From: Mesorhizobium qingshengii
GTDB taxonomy: Bacteria; Pseudomonadota; Alphaproteobacteria; Rhizobiales; Rhizobiaceae
Assembly: GCF_900103325.1 (NCBI RefSeq)
Contig: NZ_FMXM01000008.1
Span: 208,191 to 272,190 of the forward strand
Length of the DNA stretch: 64,000 bases
Reading direction: 5' to 3'
A program made the translations under genes and the position numbers. The notes beneath the pieces were generated by a model. That model saw only the letters and a program-made list of their open reading frames with translations. It was not told where the DNA came from and did not search any database. This document shows, one piece after another, positions 49,757 to 58,417 of this stretch (its first letter is position 1; every line of letters begins with the position of its first letter).

Positions 49757-50626
49757 ATGAAGCTTGTAACCTACAACATCCAGTACGGCATCGGTCTTGA
49801 CGGGCACTACGATGTCGCGCGTATTGCCGACGCGGTACGCGGCGCCGACGTGATCGCGCTGCAGGAGGTCACTCGCAACAATCCCAGGAATGGCAGCCGC
49901 GACATGGTCGCCGAGATCGGCGAGGCGCTGCCCGACTATTTCGCCGTCTATGGCAGCAATTTCGAGGCCAATATCGGTTCGCGCATCGAAAACGGCCGCG
50001 CCATCACCACGACCTTCCAGCTCGGCAATATGATGTTGTCCAAGACGCCCATTCATCTGTCGCGCAACCTGCTTTTGCCGCGCAGCCGCAGCTTCGAGAT
50101 GATGAACTTCCAGCGCGGCGCGCTGGAGGCGCTGATCGAGACGTCGCTTGGTTTCATCCGTTTCTATTCCATCCATCTCGATCATCGCAGCCCCGTGGAA
50201 CGCGCAAGCCAGATCCAGTTCCTGCGCCGGCGCCTGTTGAACTACGCGCTCGAAGGCGGCGCGCTATCCGGCGTCGCCGAGATCGGCCTGCCGGAACTGC
50301 CGCATCCCGAGGCCTTTGTGGCCATGGGCGATTTCAACATGCTGGCCGCCTCGCCCGAATATGTCGAACTCGCCGGCCGGCCGGACCATGAGTTCGGCAT
50401 GCCGCTGACCGCCGACTTCGCGGTCGATGCCGCCGTGCGCCTTGATGTCGCCGGCGACGATCTCGTCAGCTGGGTCGACCCCAAGGACCCTGCCAATGCC
50501 AGCCGCCACAAGCGCATCGACTATGTCTTCACCAGCGCCTCGCTTGCCCGGTCGCTGAAGCACCTGTGGGTCGACCGAAAAGCAGCGGGTTCGGACCACC
50601 TGCCCGTGTGGGTCGAACTGGGCTGA
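49757..50626 (+). CDS. Endonuclease/exonuclease/phosphatase-family protein
   Basis: 289 residues, no signal peptide. The EEP fold is marked by KLVTYNIQYGIG at the start, VIALQEVTRNN with the metal-binding Glu, FYSIHLDHRSP with the catalytic His, VAMGDFNML, and the final GSDHLPVWVELG with the Asp-His pair. The family includes DNA and RNA nucleases, sphingomyelinases and inositol phosphatases, so the substrate cannot be named. It is divergent from obgE and ends 7 bp before the convergent GNAT gene. Confidence 0.92.
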   Translation: MKLVTYNIQYGIGLDGHYDVARIADAVRGADVIALQEVTRNNPRNGSRDMVAEIGEALPDYFAVYGSNFEANIGSRIENGRAITTTFQLGNMMLSKTPIHLSRNLLLPRSRSFEMMNFQRGALEALIETSLGFIRFYSIHLDHRSPVERASQIQFLRRRLLNYALEGGALSGVAEIGLPELPHPEAFVAMGDFNMLAASPEYVELAGRPDHEFGMPLTADFAVDAAVRLDVAGDDLVSWVDPKDPANASRHKRIDYVFTSASLARSLKHLWVDRKAAGSDHLPVWVELG

Positions 50627-50633
50627 CGACTCT

Positions 50634-51161
50634 TCACCCGGCTGCGTTTTCGAGTTCGACGATCGCCATCATGATCGTATCGCCGTACTGCCCGTCGATA
50701 CAGATAGCGTCGCGCTGCACACCCTCCCTGACAAACCCGACCTTGTCGTAAAGAGCGATGGCGCGGGCATTGTCAGCGTGTACGGACAGCTCGACGCGGA
50801 CAAAGCCGGTCTTGCGTGCCTGCGCCAAGGTGGCATTGATAAGCCGCAATCCAAGGCCACGCCCGCGATGGGAGGCAACAATCCCCATTCCGAGGCTGCC
50901 ACGATGGGCATGGATGAGCCGGTCATGGCGGGTGATGTCACACCAACCGACGACCTCGCCACGAATGACGGCCACGAACCCCGGATCGCCTTTCGCGATA
51001 CGGTCCAATGCGAATCGCCGGGTTTGATCCAGCGGTGGCGCCTCGAGGAAGGACAGGTACTTCCGCTCGCGCGCAACGAGATCAAGCGCACGATGAAAGC
51101 TTTCGATGTCACCCGGCGTTATCGGCGCGATCGTTTCGATACCGTTGCTATCATCGACCAT
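50634..51161 (-). CDS. GNAT-family N-acetyltransferase
   Basis: 175 residues from the ATG at 51161. The acetyl-CoA loop is SHRGRGLGLRLINATLAQARKTG (about 105-127), preceded by SLGMGIVA, and the C-terminal half has NARAIALYDKVGFVREG. It starts 20 bp after the stop of the other GNAT gene (51182), so the two are cotranscribed. A longer in-frame ORF to 52028 overlaps that gene and rpmA in another frame and is not used. The acceptor substrate is unknown. Confidence 0.9.
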   Translation of the reverse strand: MVDDSNGIETIAPITPGDIESFHRALDLVARERKYLSFLEAPPLDQTRRFALDRIAKGDPGFVAVIRGEVVGWCDITRHDRLIHAHRGSLGMGIVASHRGRGLGLRLINATLAQARKTGFVRVELSVHADNARAIALYDKVGFVREGVQRDAICIDGQYGDTIMMAIVELENAAG

Positions 51162-51181
51162 TGGCTCGACCGCGCCATCCC

Positions 51182-51769
51182 TCAAAAGTGCACCCAGTTG
51201 CGCAGGCTCGTCCATGTCTTCCTGTCGAGCCGGTAGCGCTCGACCGGCACCTGGCCGGCGACGATCGAATTCAGCATGCCCTGGCCGGCATACTGGAAGC
51301 CGCATTTGTGGATCACCCGGCGCGAGGCCGGATTGATGACCCGTGTGGAGGCGTGCAGCACCTGGATCGAGGTCCTCTGGAAAGCGAGGTCGACCAGCGC
51401 GTGGGCGGCTTCCGTCGCATAGCCGCGCTTCCAGTGAGGCTCGCCGATCCAGTAACCGAGCTCCAGCCCGCGGTCGGTGGTGTTGAGACCGGCGCAGCCG
51501 ACAAAGGTGTCGGTGCCGGCCAGCGTCAAGGCATAGGCGATGCCGGCCCGGCGCGACTTGGTCATGGCCAGGAAGGCGCGCGCCTCGGCTTCGCCATAGG
51601 GGTGCGGCATGCGGGCCAGCATTTCGGCGACATGACGGTTTTCGGCAAGCTCGACCAGTTGCGCGATATCGCCTTCGTGCGGCGCCCGCATCACCAGCCG
51701 TTCGGTAACCAGGACCGGGCAGTCTATCGCGTAACTTTCGTCTTCTGAGTCTTCCGCTTCGGCAACCAT
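51182..51769 (-). CDS. GNAT-family N-acetyltransferase (RimJ/RimL-like)
   Basis: 195 residues from the ATG at 51769, with GGAGG 9 bp upstream. It has the RimJ/RimL layout: VTERLVMRAPHEGDIAQLVEL at the start, LELGYWIGEPHWKRGYATEAAHALVDLAF for the acetyl-CoA region, and ASRRVIHKCGFQYAGQGM at the end. Family members acetylate N-termini of ribosomal proteins or small molecules. It lies downstream of rpmA, from which a strong terminator separates it, and upstream of a second GNAT gene. Confidence 0.9.
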   Translation of the reverse strand: MVAEAEDSEDESYAIDCPVLVTERLVMRAPHEGDIAQLVELAENRHVAEMLARMPHPYGEAEARAFLAMTKSRRAGIAYALTLAGTDTFVGCAGLNTTDRGLELGYWIGEPHWKRGYATEAAHALVDLAFQRTSIQVLHASTRVINPASRRVIHKCGFQYAGQGMLNSIVAGQVPVERYRLDRKTWTSLRNWVHF

Positions 51770-51790
51770 TTGAAAGTCCTCCAGGCACAA

Positions 51791-51820
51791 GAAAAAGGGG
51801 AGATGGAAACCCATCTCCCC
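51791..51820 (-). terminator. Terminator of rplU-rpmA
   Basis: Perfect 10-bp arms GGGGAGATGG (51797-51806) and CCATCTCCCC (51811-51820) with a 4-base loop; TTTTTC follows on the minus strand. It lies 70 bp after rpmA and just before the RimJ-like gene. Confidence 0.93.
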
Positions 51821-51889
51821 TGATCCTTTTCCTGGCTTTGCCAGACACCGGTTCCCGAGATGGGCGCCGGTGTTCTGGTGCGGAACCGG

Positions 51890-52159
51890 CTACTCCGCGG
51901 CTTTGGTAATCGGGTTGACCGATACGTAGGTTCGGCCGTTGGCTTTCTTGTTGAACATCACTGCGCCGGCTTCGAGCGCAAAAAGGGTATGGTCCGTGCC
52001 GATGCCGACATTGACGCCGGGATGCCACGTGGTGCCGCGTTGACGAATGATGATGTTGCCCGGGATGACGGCTTCGCCGCCAAACTTCTTCACGCCCAGA
52101 CGCTTGGAATGCGAGTCGCGACCGTTGCGCGACGAGCCGCCAGCTTTCTTGTGTGCCAT
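51890..52159 (-). CDS. rpmA: 50S ribosomal protein L27
   Basis: 89 residues with the L27 signature: [20 protein letters not shown] at the start (no cleaved leader, unlike Firmicutes), [14 protein letters not shown], and [13 protein letters not shown]. The flexible N-terminus reaches toward the peptidyl-transferase centre. It follows rplU by about 95 bp on the same strand, the universal pairing, and ends before the strong terminator at 51791-51820. Confidence 0.98.
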   Translation of the reverse strand: MAHKKAGGSSRNGRDSHSKRLGVKKFGGEAVIPGNIIIRQRGTTWHPGVNVGIGTDHTLFALEAGAVMFNKKANGRTYVSVNPITKAAE

Positions 52160-52255
52160 CTAACTAACTCCGTTGCGCCGCAAGGCGCCTAAAAGGCCTT
52201 ATGAACGCGTTCGCGTTCCGTTTCAAGTCCGATCCGGCTGATGTTTCGCCAGAAA

Positions 52256-52915
52256 TTACTTCGCCGCCAATTCCTTGGCCTGCTCGCGCCAGTCCCTGAT
52301 CTGGTCGGCGCTGAAGGGCATGTGCTCGTCGATCTTGGCGACATCCTTGTCGGTCAGCTTGGCGAGCTGGGCGAAGGTGATGATGCCCTGCTCGTTGAGA
52401 TCCTTGGCGGCGACCGGGCCGATGCCCTTGATCACGGTCAGGTCGTCCGGCTCGCCCTTCGGCGCCTTGAACAGCGGTGCTGCCGCGGTCTCGGCTGCCT
52501 TGGCCTTGGCTTCCTTCTTCGGCGCGGCTTCCGCCTTCGCTTCGGTGGCGGCCTCTGCCTTCACTTCCGCCTTGGCGGCGGCCTTCTTTGCCGGCTTGGC
52601 GCCACCCAGCAGGATCTCGGAGATCCGCACGGTGGTCAAAAGCTGGCGATGGCCGATCTTGCGGCGCGAGTTCTGCCGGCGGCGCTTCTTGAAAGCGATG
52701 ACCGTGCGGTTCTTGCCCTGTTCGACGACTTCGGCGGTGACCACCGCGCCCTCGACGAACGGCGCGCCGAACGTGACATTCTCGCCCTCGCCATGCGCGA
52801 GCACGTGGCCGATCTCGACGATATCGCCGACACTGGCTTCGACTTTTTCGATCTTCAGGAGATCGTTGGCGGCGACGCGATATTGCTTGCCGCCCGTTTT
52901 GATGACTGCGAACAT
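52256..52915 (-). CDS. rplU: 50S ribosomal protein L21 with a C-terminal helix-hairpin-helix-like extension
   Basis: 219 residues, where a normal L21 has about 103. Residues 1-103 are L21 ([14 protein letters not shown] at the start, [17 protein letters not shown] as the RNA-binding loop). An Ala/Lys/Glu linker (105-150) leads to a compact domain (157-219): [43 protein letters not shown]. The IKGIGP turn is helix-hairpin-helix-like. The same domain ends LivG in this window and is known on L21 of other Rhizobiales. Its role there is not known. rpmA follows, then a strong terminator. Confidence 0.96.
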   Translation of the reverse strand: MFAVIKTGGKQYRVAANDLLKIEKVEASVGDIVEIGHVLAHGEGENVTFGAPFVEGAVVTAEVVEQGKNRTVIAFKKRRRQNSRRKIGHRQLLTTVRISEILLGGAKPAKKAAAKAEVKAEAATEAKAEAAPKKEAKAKAAETAAAPLFKAPKGEPDDLTVIKGIGPVAAKDLNEQGIITFAQLAKLTDKDVAKIDEHMPFSADQIRDWREQAKELAAK

Positions 52916-53377
52916 TTTTTGCCTTTCGCTGTTCGGTCGGCCTCGATGAACCGCCTCTGGCGGTTCGGCCGTCTTTTTGTCAGTCTGCGGGTTCAAAAAA
53001 CAAGCGGCGCGGAAGAACCCTCCACGCCGATTGCGCGCTGTCCCTAACCGAAGGTTGACTGCGAGTCAAGGCAAACGGCCGCGCCGTTGCCGAGACTGTC
53101 ATTGGCGGGCACGGGCCGGCTGTGTCGGCACGCCCCCCACAGTGTTGCCTCGGTAGTGATCTTTCCGGCGAGAACAACGGCAAGGCCCATGGCGTCCTGG
53201 AGAAAAGCGTCGCGGCGATGACCGCCGGGGCCGCCTGTGCGGTGCCCGCGACCGGTAAACACCGGCGTGAATCCGCTGCCTGTCAGGCGAGCCAAATAAC
53301 TGGCCGATTTGGCCTTGTAACCTGCCCGTTCAGCCGTTATCTAGTGCGCCGCGCCGGCAACGGCCGACCATGACCGC
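52916..53377. other. Intergenic region between rplU and tRNA-Ser
   Basis: 462 bp with no supportable gene. It holds the probable rplU promoter (53042-53070), and a hairpin GAACCGCC-TCTG-GCGGTTC-like stem (about 52947-52966), which could be part of the rplU leader RNA or a plus-strand terminator, since TCTTTTT follows it on the plus strand. The tRNA-Ser promoter should lie in the last 60 bp; none was clear. Short ORFs on both strands lack family sequence. Confidence 0.6.
53042..53070 (-). promoter_or_regulatory. Candidate promoter of rplU-rpmA
   Basis: On the minus strand CTTGAC (53065-53070), 17 bp, TTAGGG (53042-53047). The -35 matches the alphaproteobacterial consensus; the -10 is weak. 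The leader to the rplU start would be about 120 nt. Confidence 0.45.
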
Positions 53378-53467
53378 GGAGAGGTGGCAGAGTGGTCGAA
53401 TGCACCGCACTCGAAATGCGGCATGGGTGCAAGCCCATCGGGGGTTCGAATCCCTCCCTCTCCGCCA
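53378..53467 (+). tRNA. tRNA-Ser (anticodon CGA)
   Basis: 90 nt including an encoded CCA. The acceptor stem GGAGAGG pairs with CCTCTCC; the anticodon loop reads CT-CGA-AA, for codon UCG; the T loop is GGTTCGAATCC; and the long variable arm (CATGGGTGCAAGCCCATC) is typical of tRNA-Ser. The gene ends at the start of the accessory stretch that runs to the window end. Confidence 0.97.
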
Positions 53468-53849
53468 TTTTCGTGAAAATAGTGGTATTTGCGAACGCGT
53501 TACCGCAAAAAGCCGCCGGTCTCTCTCTCGACAAACCACGAACGTTCTGAGTTGTTCAGCCTCAATCTCGCTATATCGGCTTCCCATCGAGAGGTCCGCT
53601 ACGGCACGGAACATGTGTAGGTAACCTCCCGAAAGTCGCCTTGGCCAGGCTGGCGCGGGATAACGGAGCCCACGCTTCCGGGGGCTTGCGCCTCGAAGCC
53701 GACGGCGGATTGGAGCTGCTCGATACGGCACACACCGACAGCAGCGTTCTGGCCGTGGAGGGCGAGGCCCCTCAACGTCGCGCTGAGCAAGTCATAAGAA
53801 AGTGGTCCGCAGCTTGCGCTGCGGACCATGCCGAACAAGGTAATTGAAC
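53468..53849. other. Intergenic region between tRNA-Ser and the porin gene
   Basis: 382 bp with no supportable gene on either strand. The short plus-strand ORF at 53641-53847 and the minus-strand ORF at 53599-53838 have no ribosome-binding site or family sequence. It contains the porin terminator. Confidence 0.6.
53793..53827 (-). terminator. Terminator of the porin gene
   Basis: Perfect 10-bp arms GGTCCGCAGC (53804-53813) and GCTGCGGACC (53818-53827) around TTGC; ACTTTCTT follows on the minus strand. It lies 22 bp after the porin stop. Confidence 0.85.
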
Positions 53850-54950
53850 CTAGAAGGAACGCTGAAAGCGAAGGATACCGCCAAGGCCATCGTCGCTGGC
53901 GTGGTAGATGCTGTCTGCCTTGTTGTAGTAGTCGACTTCGGCCGTGACGGTGAGGCCCGGAACGATGTCGTAGGCGACGTTGGCAACCAGACCCAAGGTC
54001 TTGCCTTCATCATACGAAGCCTGAACGTTGAACGAGGTTTTCTCGTTGATCTTGTAGGTACCGCCACCCCAGACCGCCCAGTTGCCGTCCCACAGCTTGT
54101 AGAAGTTGGTGTCGCTGTTGTTGTCGGTGCCATAACCGCCCATGACGAACAGCGCCAGTTCGTTGGTGGTGTTCACATCCAAGCGAACCTTGCCGGCCAC
54201 TTCCTCGTAGTTGCTGTCATAGCCAAGCACGCCGGTGATGGCGCCCCAGCCCTGCGTGTACTTCACACCGCCGACGACATGCGGAACATAGCTGTCGATC
54301 GTATAATCGCCCGAGCCTTCTTCCAACGAGGCCACGAATGACAGGCCATTTCCCGCGTCGAAATAGTACTCGATGGCGTTGGTGTCGAACGAGCCATAGC
54401 CGACGATCGTGTCGTCGATGACGTTGCCGGCGTAGCCGATGAAGGTATCAAAGGCCGATTCGTCCTTGCCGACGCGCAGACCACCGAGCTGGATCCAGGC
54501 GAAGTTCAGGGTGACGCTTGAATTGCGAGCCTGCCAGTGATCGGCGTTGTCCGAGGTCTGGTCGGAATAGTCGCCGCTGCTGTTGCCAAAATTGAAACGG
54601 GTCTCGGTGTAGGTCTTCAAGGTGCCGAGCTCGGTTTCCTGGCCGGTCCAGGTCTTCAGCGTGAACCGAGCCTGCTTCCAGTAGGTGTCGTTGCTGCTGC
54701 CGTCCTGGTGATCGGTGACGTTCTGCACGCCCTCGCGATCACCCACGCCGATGTCGTAGCGGACATAGCCGCCGATGCGCAGGCAGGTTTCGGTGCCGGG
54801 GATGTAGAAGTAGCCGGCGCCGTAGACGTCGCAGATCTTGACGTATTGAGCGGGTTCCGGTTCGGCGACGACGACGGCATCAGCGGCGCGCGCACCGGAA
54901 ACTGCGATCAGGGCCGCAGCGGAGCCGAGAAGAAGGCTCTTGATGTTCAT
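53850..54950 (-). CDS. Omp2-type porin
   Basis: 366 residues. A signal peptide (MNIKSLLLGSAAALIAVSGARA) is cleaved after about residue 22. The mature start ADAVVVAEPEPAQYVKICDVYGAGYFYIPGTETCLRIGGYVRYD is the Rhizobiales porin (Omp2/RopA) signature, with its pair of cysteines in KICDVYG and ETCLRIG. The rest is alternating beta strands, ending in phenylalanine (LRFQRSF), as outer-membrane barrels do. It forms a general diffusion channel. A highly AT-rich upstream region (55040-55250) suggests complex control. Confidence 0.93.
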   Translation of the reverse strand: MNIKSLLLGSAAALIAVSGARAADAVVVAEPEPAQYVKICDVYGAGYFYIPGTETCLRIGGYVRYDIGVGDREGVQNVTDHQDGSSNDTYWKQARFTLKTWTGQETELGTLKTYTETRFNFGNSSGDYSDQTSDNADHWQARNSSVTLNFAWIQLGGLRVGKDESAFDTFIGYAGNVIDDTIVGYGSFDTNAIEYYFDAGNGLSFVASLEEGSGDYTIDSYVPHVVGGVKYTQGWGAITGVLGYDSNYEEVAGKVRLDVNTTNELALFVMGGYGTDNNSDTNFYKLWDGNWAVWGGGTYKINEKTSFNVQASYDEGKTLGLVANVAYDIVPGLTVTAEVDYYNKADSIYHASDDGLGGILRFQRSF

Positions 54951-55763
54951 TTTTGATCTCCAGTCAAAAGTTTAAGGGGCCGGCAGAATTTCTCGCCTCA
55001 ATCCCCACTCCTAGAAGCGGCACGACGCACCGCCTCTTCACAAGGAATTGCGTATGAGGGGCGATTCTTCAATGTATACTTTGCGACAATGGAGCGCGAT
55101 TTACAAATATCACGCATACATGTTGCCTAAATGTCACCACTTATATAACAATATGATGCATATGAAACATACAATACATGTGGCACTACTTGTGCAAATA
55201 GCACATGTGAGACGTTTGGCACAAATGATCGGATATTTCGAATGAACGGCTGTCGAGTTCTTCATAGATATCGTCAGAAAATCCAAACTTCCTTCCAAGA
55301 CAATTTTCCCGGGACTAGCAGGATGGTGTTGAGATCAGGCTGGACCAAGGATCTTATCAGAGGCTGGTATGCTTCAAGATGCGAGTGCCAAGAAAGCAGA
55401 GCTGTGGGCGAATGGCCCTGACCGCTGAGGAGAAACTACCGACGTGGCTTCATGCACGAGGAGTGGGGCGGATCACCCCGCTGATGGCCAAGCTGCTCGT
55501 CTTTGTTGTCCTCGCGCCGCCTCGCCGTCGATAAGGGGATGGCATCGGCATGCACCGGCCTTGGGTGGAACTTCGGTTCGCCGACGGCGCTGAAGCTCAC
55601 GGGCAAGGCGGCCTATCTCGACCTCGTCTTGGGATCGCGCGTCCGTTTGACCGTCTGGAGGGGTTGCCGGTCCTGCCCCCGCCGGCGCGGATCATCGAGC
55701 CGTCTCTTGAGAGGGATTTCGCGCTGGTGATGGTCGCGTGCGCGGCTACGCGCACGGCCTCGC
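54951..55763. other. AT-rich and unassigned region upstream of the porin gene
   Basis: 813 bp. The first 300 include an AT-rich island (about 55040-55250) with many CATATG/ACATGTG-like steps, unlike the surrounding DNA. From 55250 to 55763 there are overlapping ORFs on both strands (for example 55550-55816 plus, 55597-55875 minus) with no recognisable family, no ribosome-binding site and unclear codon use. It may hold the porin regulatory region and a decayed gene. I assign nothing coding here. Confidence 0.5.
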
Positions 55764-56558
55764 CTAGCAAGAAAGGCGGGCGGCTTGCAGGACTTCCGCG
55801 ACCATGTCTTCTCTGAGCAATTCGACGGGGATACGACCGTCGAGATGAGGTGACGGGCATATGAGCCACGACCACGCGAGCCTTGGGTGCTTTGCCAGCG
55901 CAAGCACGTCAGATATTCCTGGGACGGGCCTGCCGTCAACGAACTGGGCCAGCGGGAATACGTGCCTGCCAAGGCCCTTGCGCAATGCAATGACCTGGTT
56001 GCGCCGCTGCCAGCGATGCAACGTAGATCTTGGAATCTGCAGGTTTGCTTCGAGGTAGGTTGGCCCGGCAACCGGACCCGCCCAGTCTTCTACCCGCATC
56101 GACCCAAGGTCGACCCGTCGCTGCTGCGTCAGATCAGCTTCGGAGTTCCGGGCTGCATTCGCTGGCGTCAAATGTGGACTCTTCTCCGCGGAAAGCTGGG
56201 CTCCCCTGACTGCAGAACCATGAAGAAGTGCAGTCTTCCGCTTCAAGTCCGTCGAGGGCTCGAAGTAACTGATATAGAGTGCTTCGCGCGTGGCGCTGTT
56301 GCCCTCGGCGCCCGATCGCGCCTTCAACCCGTCGATAACCTGCCTGATGTCTTCGGCCTGGCACTCATAGATCACCATGTAGGCCCATCGATGCGAGCCC
56401 AAATCTCCTTGGAGCTCGGCGCAACGCAGACGTTGAGCACTGACAATTCCCGGAACCTGCAGCGCGTCGTCGAGACGCGCGTCGGAGCACCAGTCGTTGC
56501 ATTCGTCTTCGCGTCCGGTCTCAACATTGTTGAGCACGATCAGTTTGCAGTCCTGCAC
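55764..56558 (-). CDS. Fusion of an EthD/dimeric alpha-beta barrel-like domain with a DUF2384 (MbcA/ParS/Xre-type) domain
   Basis: 264 residues from the GTG at 56558, preceded by GGAGGGG. Residues 1-85 (DCKLIVLNNVETGREDECNDW, PGIVSAQRLRC, AYMVIYECQAEDIRQVID) resemble small ferredoxin-like proteins of the EthD/Dabb type. Residues 165-264 match the DUF2384 pattern: IPRSTLHRWQRRNQVIAL, then HVFPLAQFVDGRPVPGISDVLALAKHPRLAWSWLICPSPHLDGRIPVELLRE. DUF2384 proteins are usually antitoxins beside a RES-domain toxin; none is recognisable next to it. The fusion is unusual, and I infer a regulatory or substrate-sensing role, not a standard toxin-antitoxin pair. Confidence 0.78.
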   Translation of the reverse strand: MQDCKLIVLNNVETGREDECNDWCSDARLDDALQVPGIVSAQRLRCAELQGDLGSHRWAYMVIYECQAEDIRQVIDGLKARSGAEGNSATREALYISYFEPSTDLKRKTALLHGSAVRGAQLSAEKSPHLTPANAARNSEADLTQQRRVDLGSMRVEDWAGPVAGPTYLEANLQIPRSTLHRWQRRNQVIALRKGLGRHVFPLAQFVDGRPVPGISDVLALAKHPRLAWSWLICPSPHLDGRIPVELLREDMVAEVLQAARLSC

Positions 56559-57514
56559 GAAACCCCTCCGCTATTGATTCGATTTGCCGACGCGTCCGAA
56601 GCTGTCCGGAAAGGCCATCAGCATTGAGCCATCCATTGCGGCAGTCATGGCGCGCCCCGCGAAATGACCACGTCGGAGTGAATTGATTTGCTCGAAATTC
56701 GCAACGTCATACAGAACTACGGAAGGCGATTCCAATAATCGAAACAATATATTTTCGGAACAATACTGTCATATATCATTTTCATTTTAGCATACCACAG
56801 AGAAACCGAACTATTAGTAGCGCACGATATCGGCGATAAGTTTCCTCCGTATTTCAGCGTTTTTCTGAATGTTTCTGCGGACGCCAATTTTGTAACGAAG
56901 GGTTTCCTTGCCCATCTTGGCCCGGGCATCAGTTGCCCGCAGGACGGCCAGTCATGGTGGTGGAAGCGTTACCGTAGCGGGATCACCAGGCAATGCAGCG
57001 GAGGACGAAGGGGGTCGGGGCTGCCCTCTCCTTCGATCTCAACACCTCTTGCATCAATCCAATTTGACAGGAAATCGCCACGGTGTTTGCCAGCCTGGTG
57101 GCCGCCGTCCTTGGCATGCACTCGGTTTGCCTGCCGTGCCGCCCGAATGCGATGGAGGCTTGCTGGAGATCCGGGAAGTCGGGCCATTCCATTGCTACCT
57201 CATTGAGGAGATAGGGAACCAACACCGCCCTCATAGTCGAGGTGCGGACCGACAATCTTTCGGTCGAGCAGCGAAGCGTTTTTGGGCGGCTAACGTGGCC
57301 CGGCATGGTCACCACCATGGCCGCTCCCGTCTGTTCGTTCAAGCCATGCCCACGGGGTCCTCAAATGGGCCGGGCCTGACCGAAGACCGTTTTCGCTTTG
57401 CGCAGTCCCACCGCGCCCCGAACAATCCGGCCTGACACGAAGCCCTGCCCCAGAAGCCGGGCTTCGCCATGTTCAGATTCGGCACTGCCTGGCATCTCTG
57501 CCGGATGCGGCACG
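56559..57514. other. 956-bp unassigned region upstream of the fusion gene
   Basis: It contains an AT-rich island (about 56690-56870) and a 43-bp element (56865-56907) repeated upstream of the secretin gene. A minus-strand ORF (56983-57342, 119 residues) and an overlapping plus-strand ORF (56908-57435) are open, but neither has a clear ribosome-binding site or family. I do not call either as a gene. Part may be a decayed coding region. Confidence 0.5.
56865..56907 (-). repeat. Shared 43-bp upstream element, copy 1
   Basis: Ungapped match to 60993-61035, with about 32 of 43 bases identical. Conserved blocks on the plus strand are GAATGTTTC, TTTTGT-ACGA and GTTTCC. Both copies lie upstream of minus-strand genes, this one about 310 bp before the EthD/DUF2384 gene. 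Confidence 0.55.
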
Positions 57515-58048
57515 CTACGCTTTGGCGGGCGCCTTGCGCGCTTTCTTCGCCGGCGACTTGATCGACGCCGCAGTTGTCGTCGCTGCCGCCGCGCGAGCAA
57601 CCCGTTTTGGCTTTTCTGCCGCGACGGGCGTGGGCGTCGCCGCCTTGCGCCCGAGCCCTATTGATTTTGCCAATGCCGAGCGCGTGGCCGCGTAGTTCGG
57701 CGCGACCATCGGATAATCTGCGGGCAGGTTCCATTTCTGGCGGTATTCCTCGGGGCTCAGATTGTAGTGAACTCCGATATGGCGCTTCAGGGATTTGAAC
57801 TTCTTTCCATCCTCCAGGCAGATGATGAAGTCTGGCGTCACCGACTTCCTGACCGATACCGCCGGTTCCTGCTTGGCCGTGGGTTCCATCACCGGCGTGC
57901 CGAGCCCTTGCAGGGCGGCATGGATATCACCGATCAGTTTCGGCAATTCGCCGACCGGCAGGGGATTGTTCGACACATAGGCGGCGACAATGTCGGCCGC
58001 TATCGACACGGTATCCGATTGGCTGAGTTGTTCAGGAGCAGTGGTCAT
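57515..58048 (-). CDS. MucR/Ros-family transcriptional regulator, modified zinc site
   Basis: 177 residues. The Ros/MucR domain is intact: [14 protein letters not shown] near the N-terminus, then [20 protein letters not shown] and [36 protein letters not shown]. Of the classic Ros zinc ligands C-C-H-H this protein has C77, D80 and H90; the fourth is tyrosine (Y95) next to H94. Some Mesorhizobium Ml proteins of this family use Asp or lack zinc. A basic Ala/Lys tail (130-177) follows. MucR proteins repress exopolysaccharide, motility and virulence genes by binding AT-rich DNA. Confidence 0.93.
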   Translation of the reverse strand: MTTAPEQLSQSDTVSIAADIVAAYVSNNPLPVGELPKLIGDIHAALQGLGTPVMEPTAKQEPAVSVRKSVTPDFIICLEDGKKFKSLKRHIGVHYNLSPEEYRQKWNLPADYPMVAPNYAATRSALAKSIGLGRKAATPTPVAAEKPKRVARAAAATTTAASIKSPAKKARKAPAKA

Positions 58049-58417
58049 ACAGTTTTCCTCTTATTGTATCGGACGAATCTAACGAGTTTGATTTCCCCAT
58101 GCCGCCGATGACAAATAGTGCTTTTCCCTGTAAAATCCACATTTCGTTGCAACATTATAAGAGTAAGCTTCGCTTTCCTGGTTCTGATCGACTGCGGATA
58201 ACCTTGCCGATCTGTCGGGAAGCGAGGAACTTCCCCTGGCTTTCCCCGATCGCCCACTGTGCGGAGCGGGGCAGCCTCCAGCGGCCTTCACGTCGACGTC
58301 TCGCACGGCGAGCGGATCGGACGAGTTTCCCCGGAATGGTTCTTGCGTCCCGAGCGAGCTTCATGATGCATGAAGCAGCAGCGGGGCGGCCATGCCGAAG
58401 AAATGTCGAAGAGATCC
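58049..58417. other. Intergenic region upstream of the first MucR gene
   Basis: 369 bp. The part next to the gene (58050-58170) is AT-rich with A/T runs and several TA steps, as expected of a MucR autoregulatory site. The remainder is ordinary GC-rich DNA before the IalB-family stop. Short ORFs on both strands are unsupported. Confidence 0.55.

Noticed and set aside
50634..52028. Single long 464-residue minus-strand ORF
   Set aside because: Only its last 175 residues are a GNAT protein; the rest overlaps the RimJ-like gene, a strong terminator and rpmA in another frame.
55048..55245. 65-residue ORF in the AT-rich island before the porin gene
   Set aside because: Composition follows the AT-rich repeats (many His, Met, Tyr); no start signal or family.
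55764..56558. Classical toxin-antitoxin pair (DUF2384 with RES toxin)
   Set aside because: No RES-type sequence is seen downstream in any frame, and the N-terminus is not the usual antitoxin helix-turn-helix.
56983..57342. Minus-strand ORF of 119 residues in the unassigned region before the fusion gene
   Set aside because: No family, no ribosome-binding site, and an equally long ORF overlaps it on the other strand.
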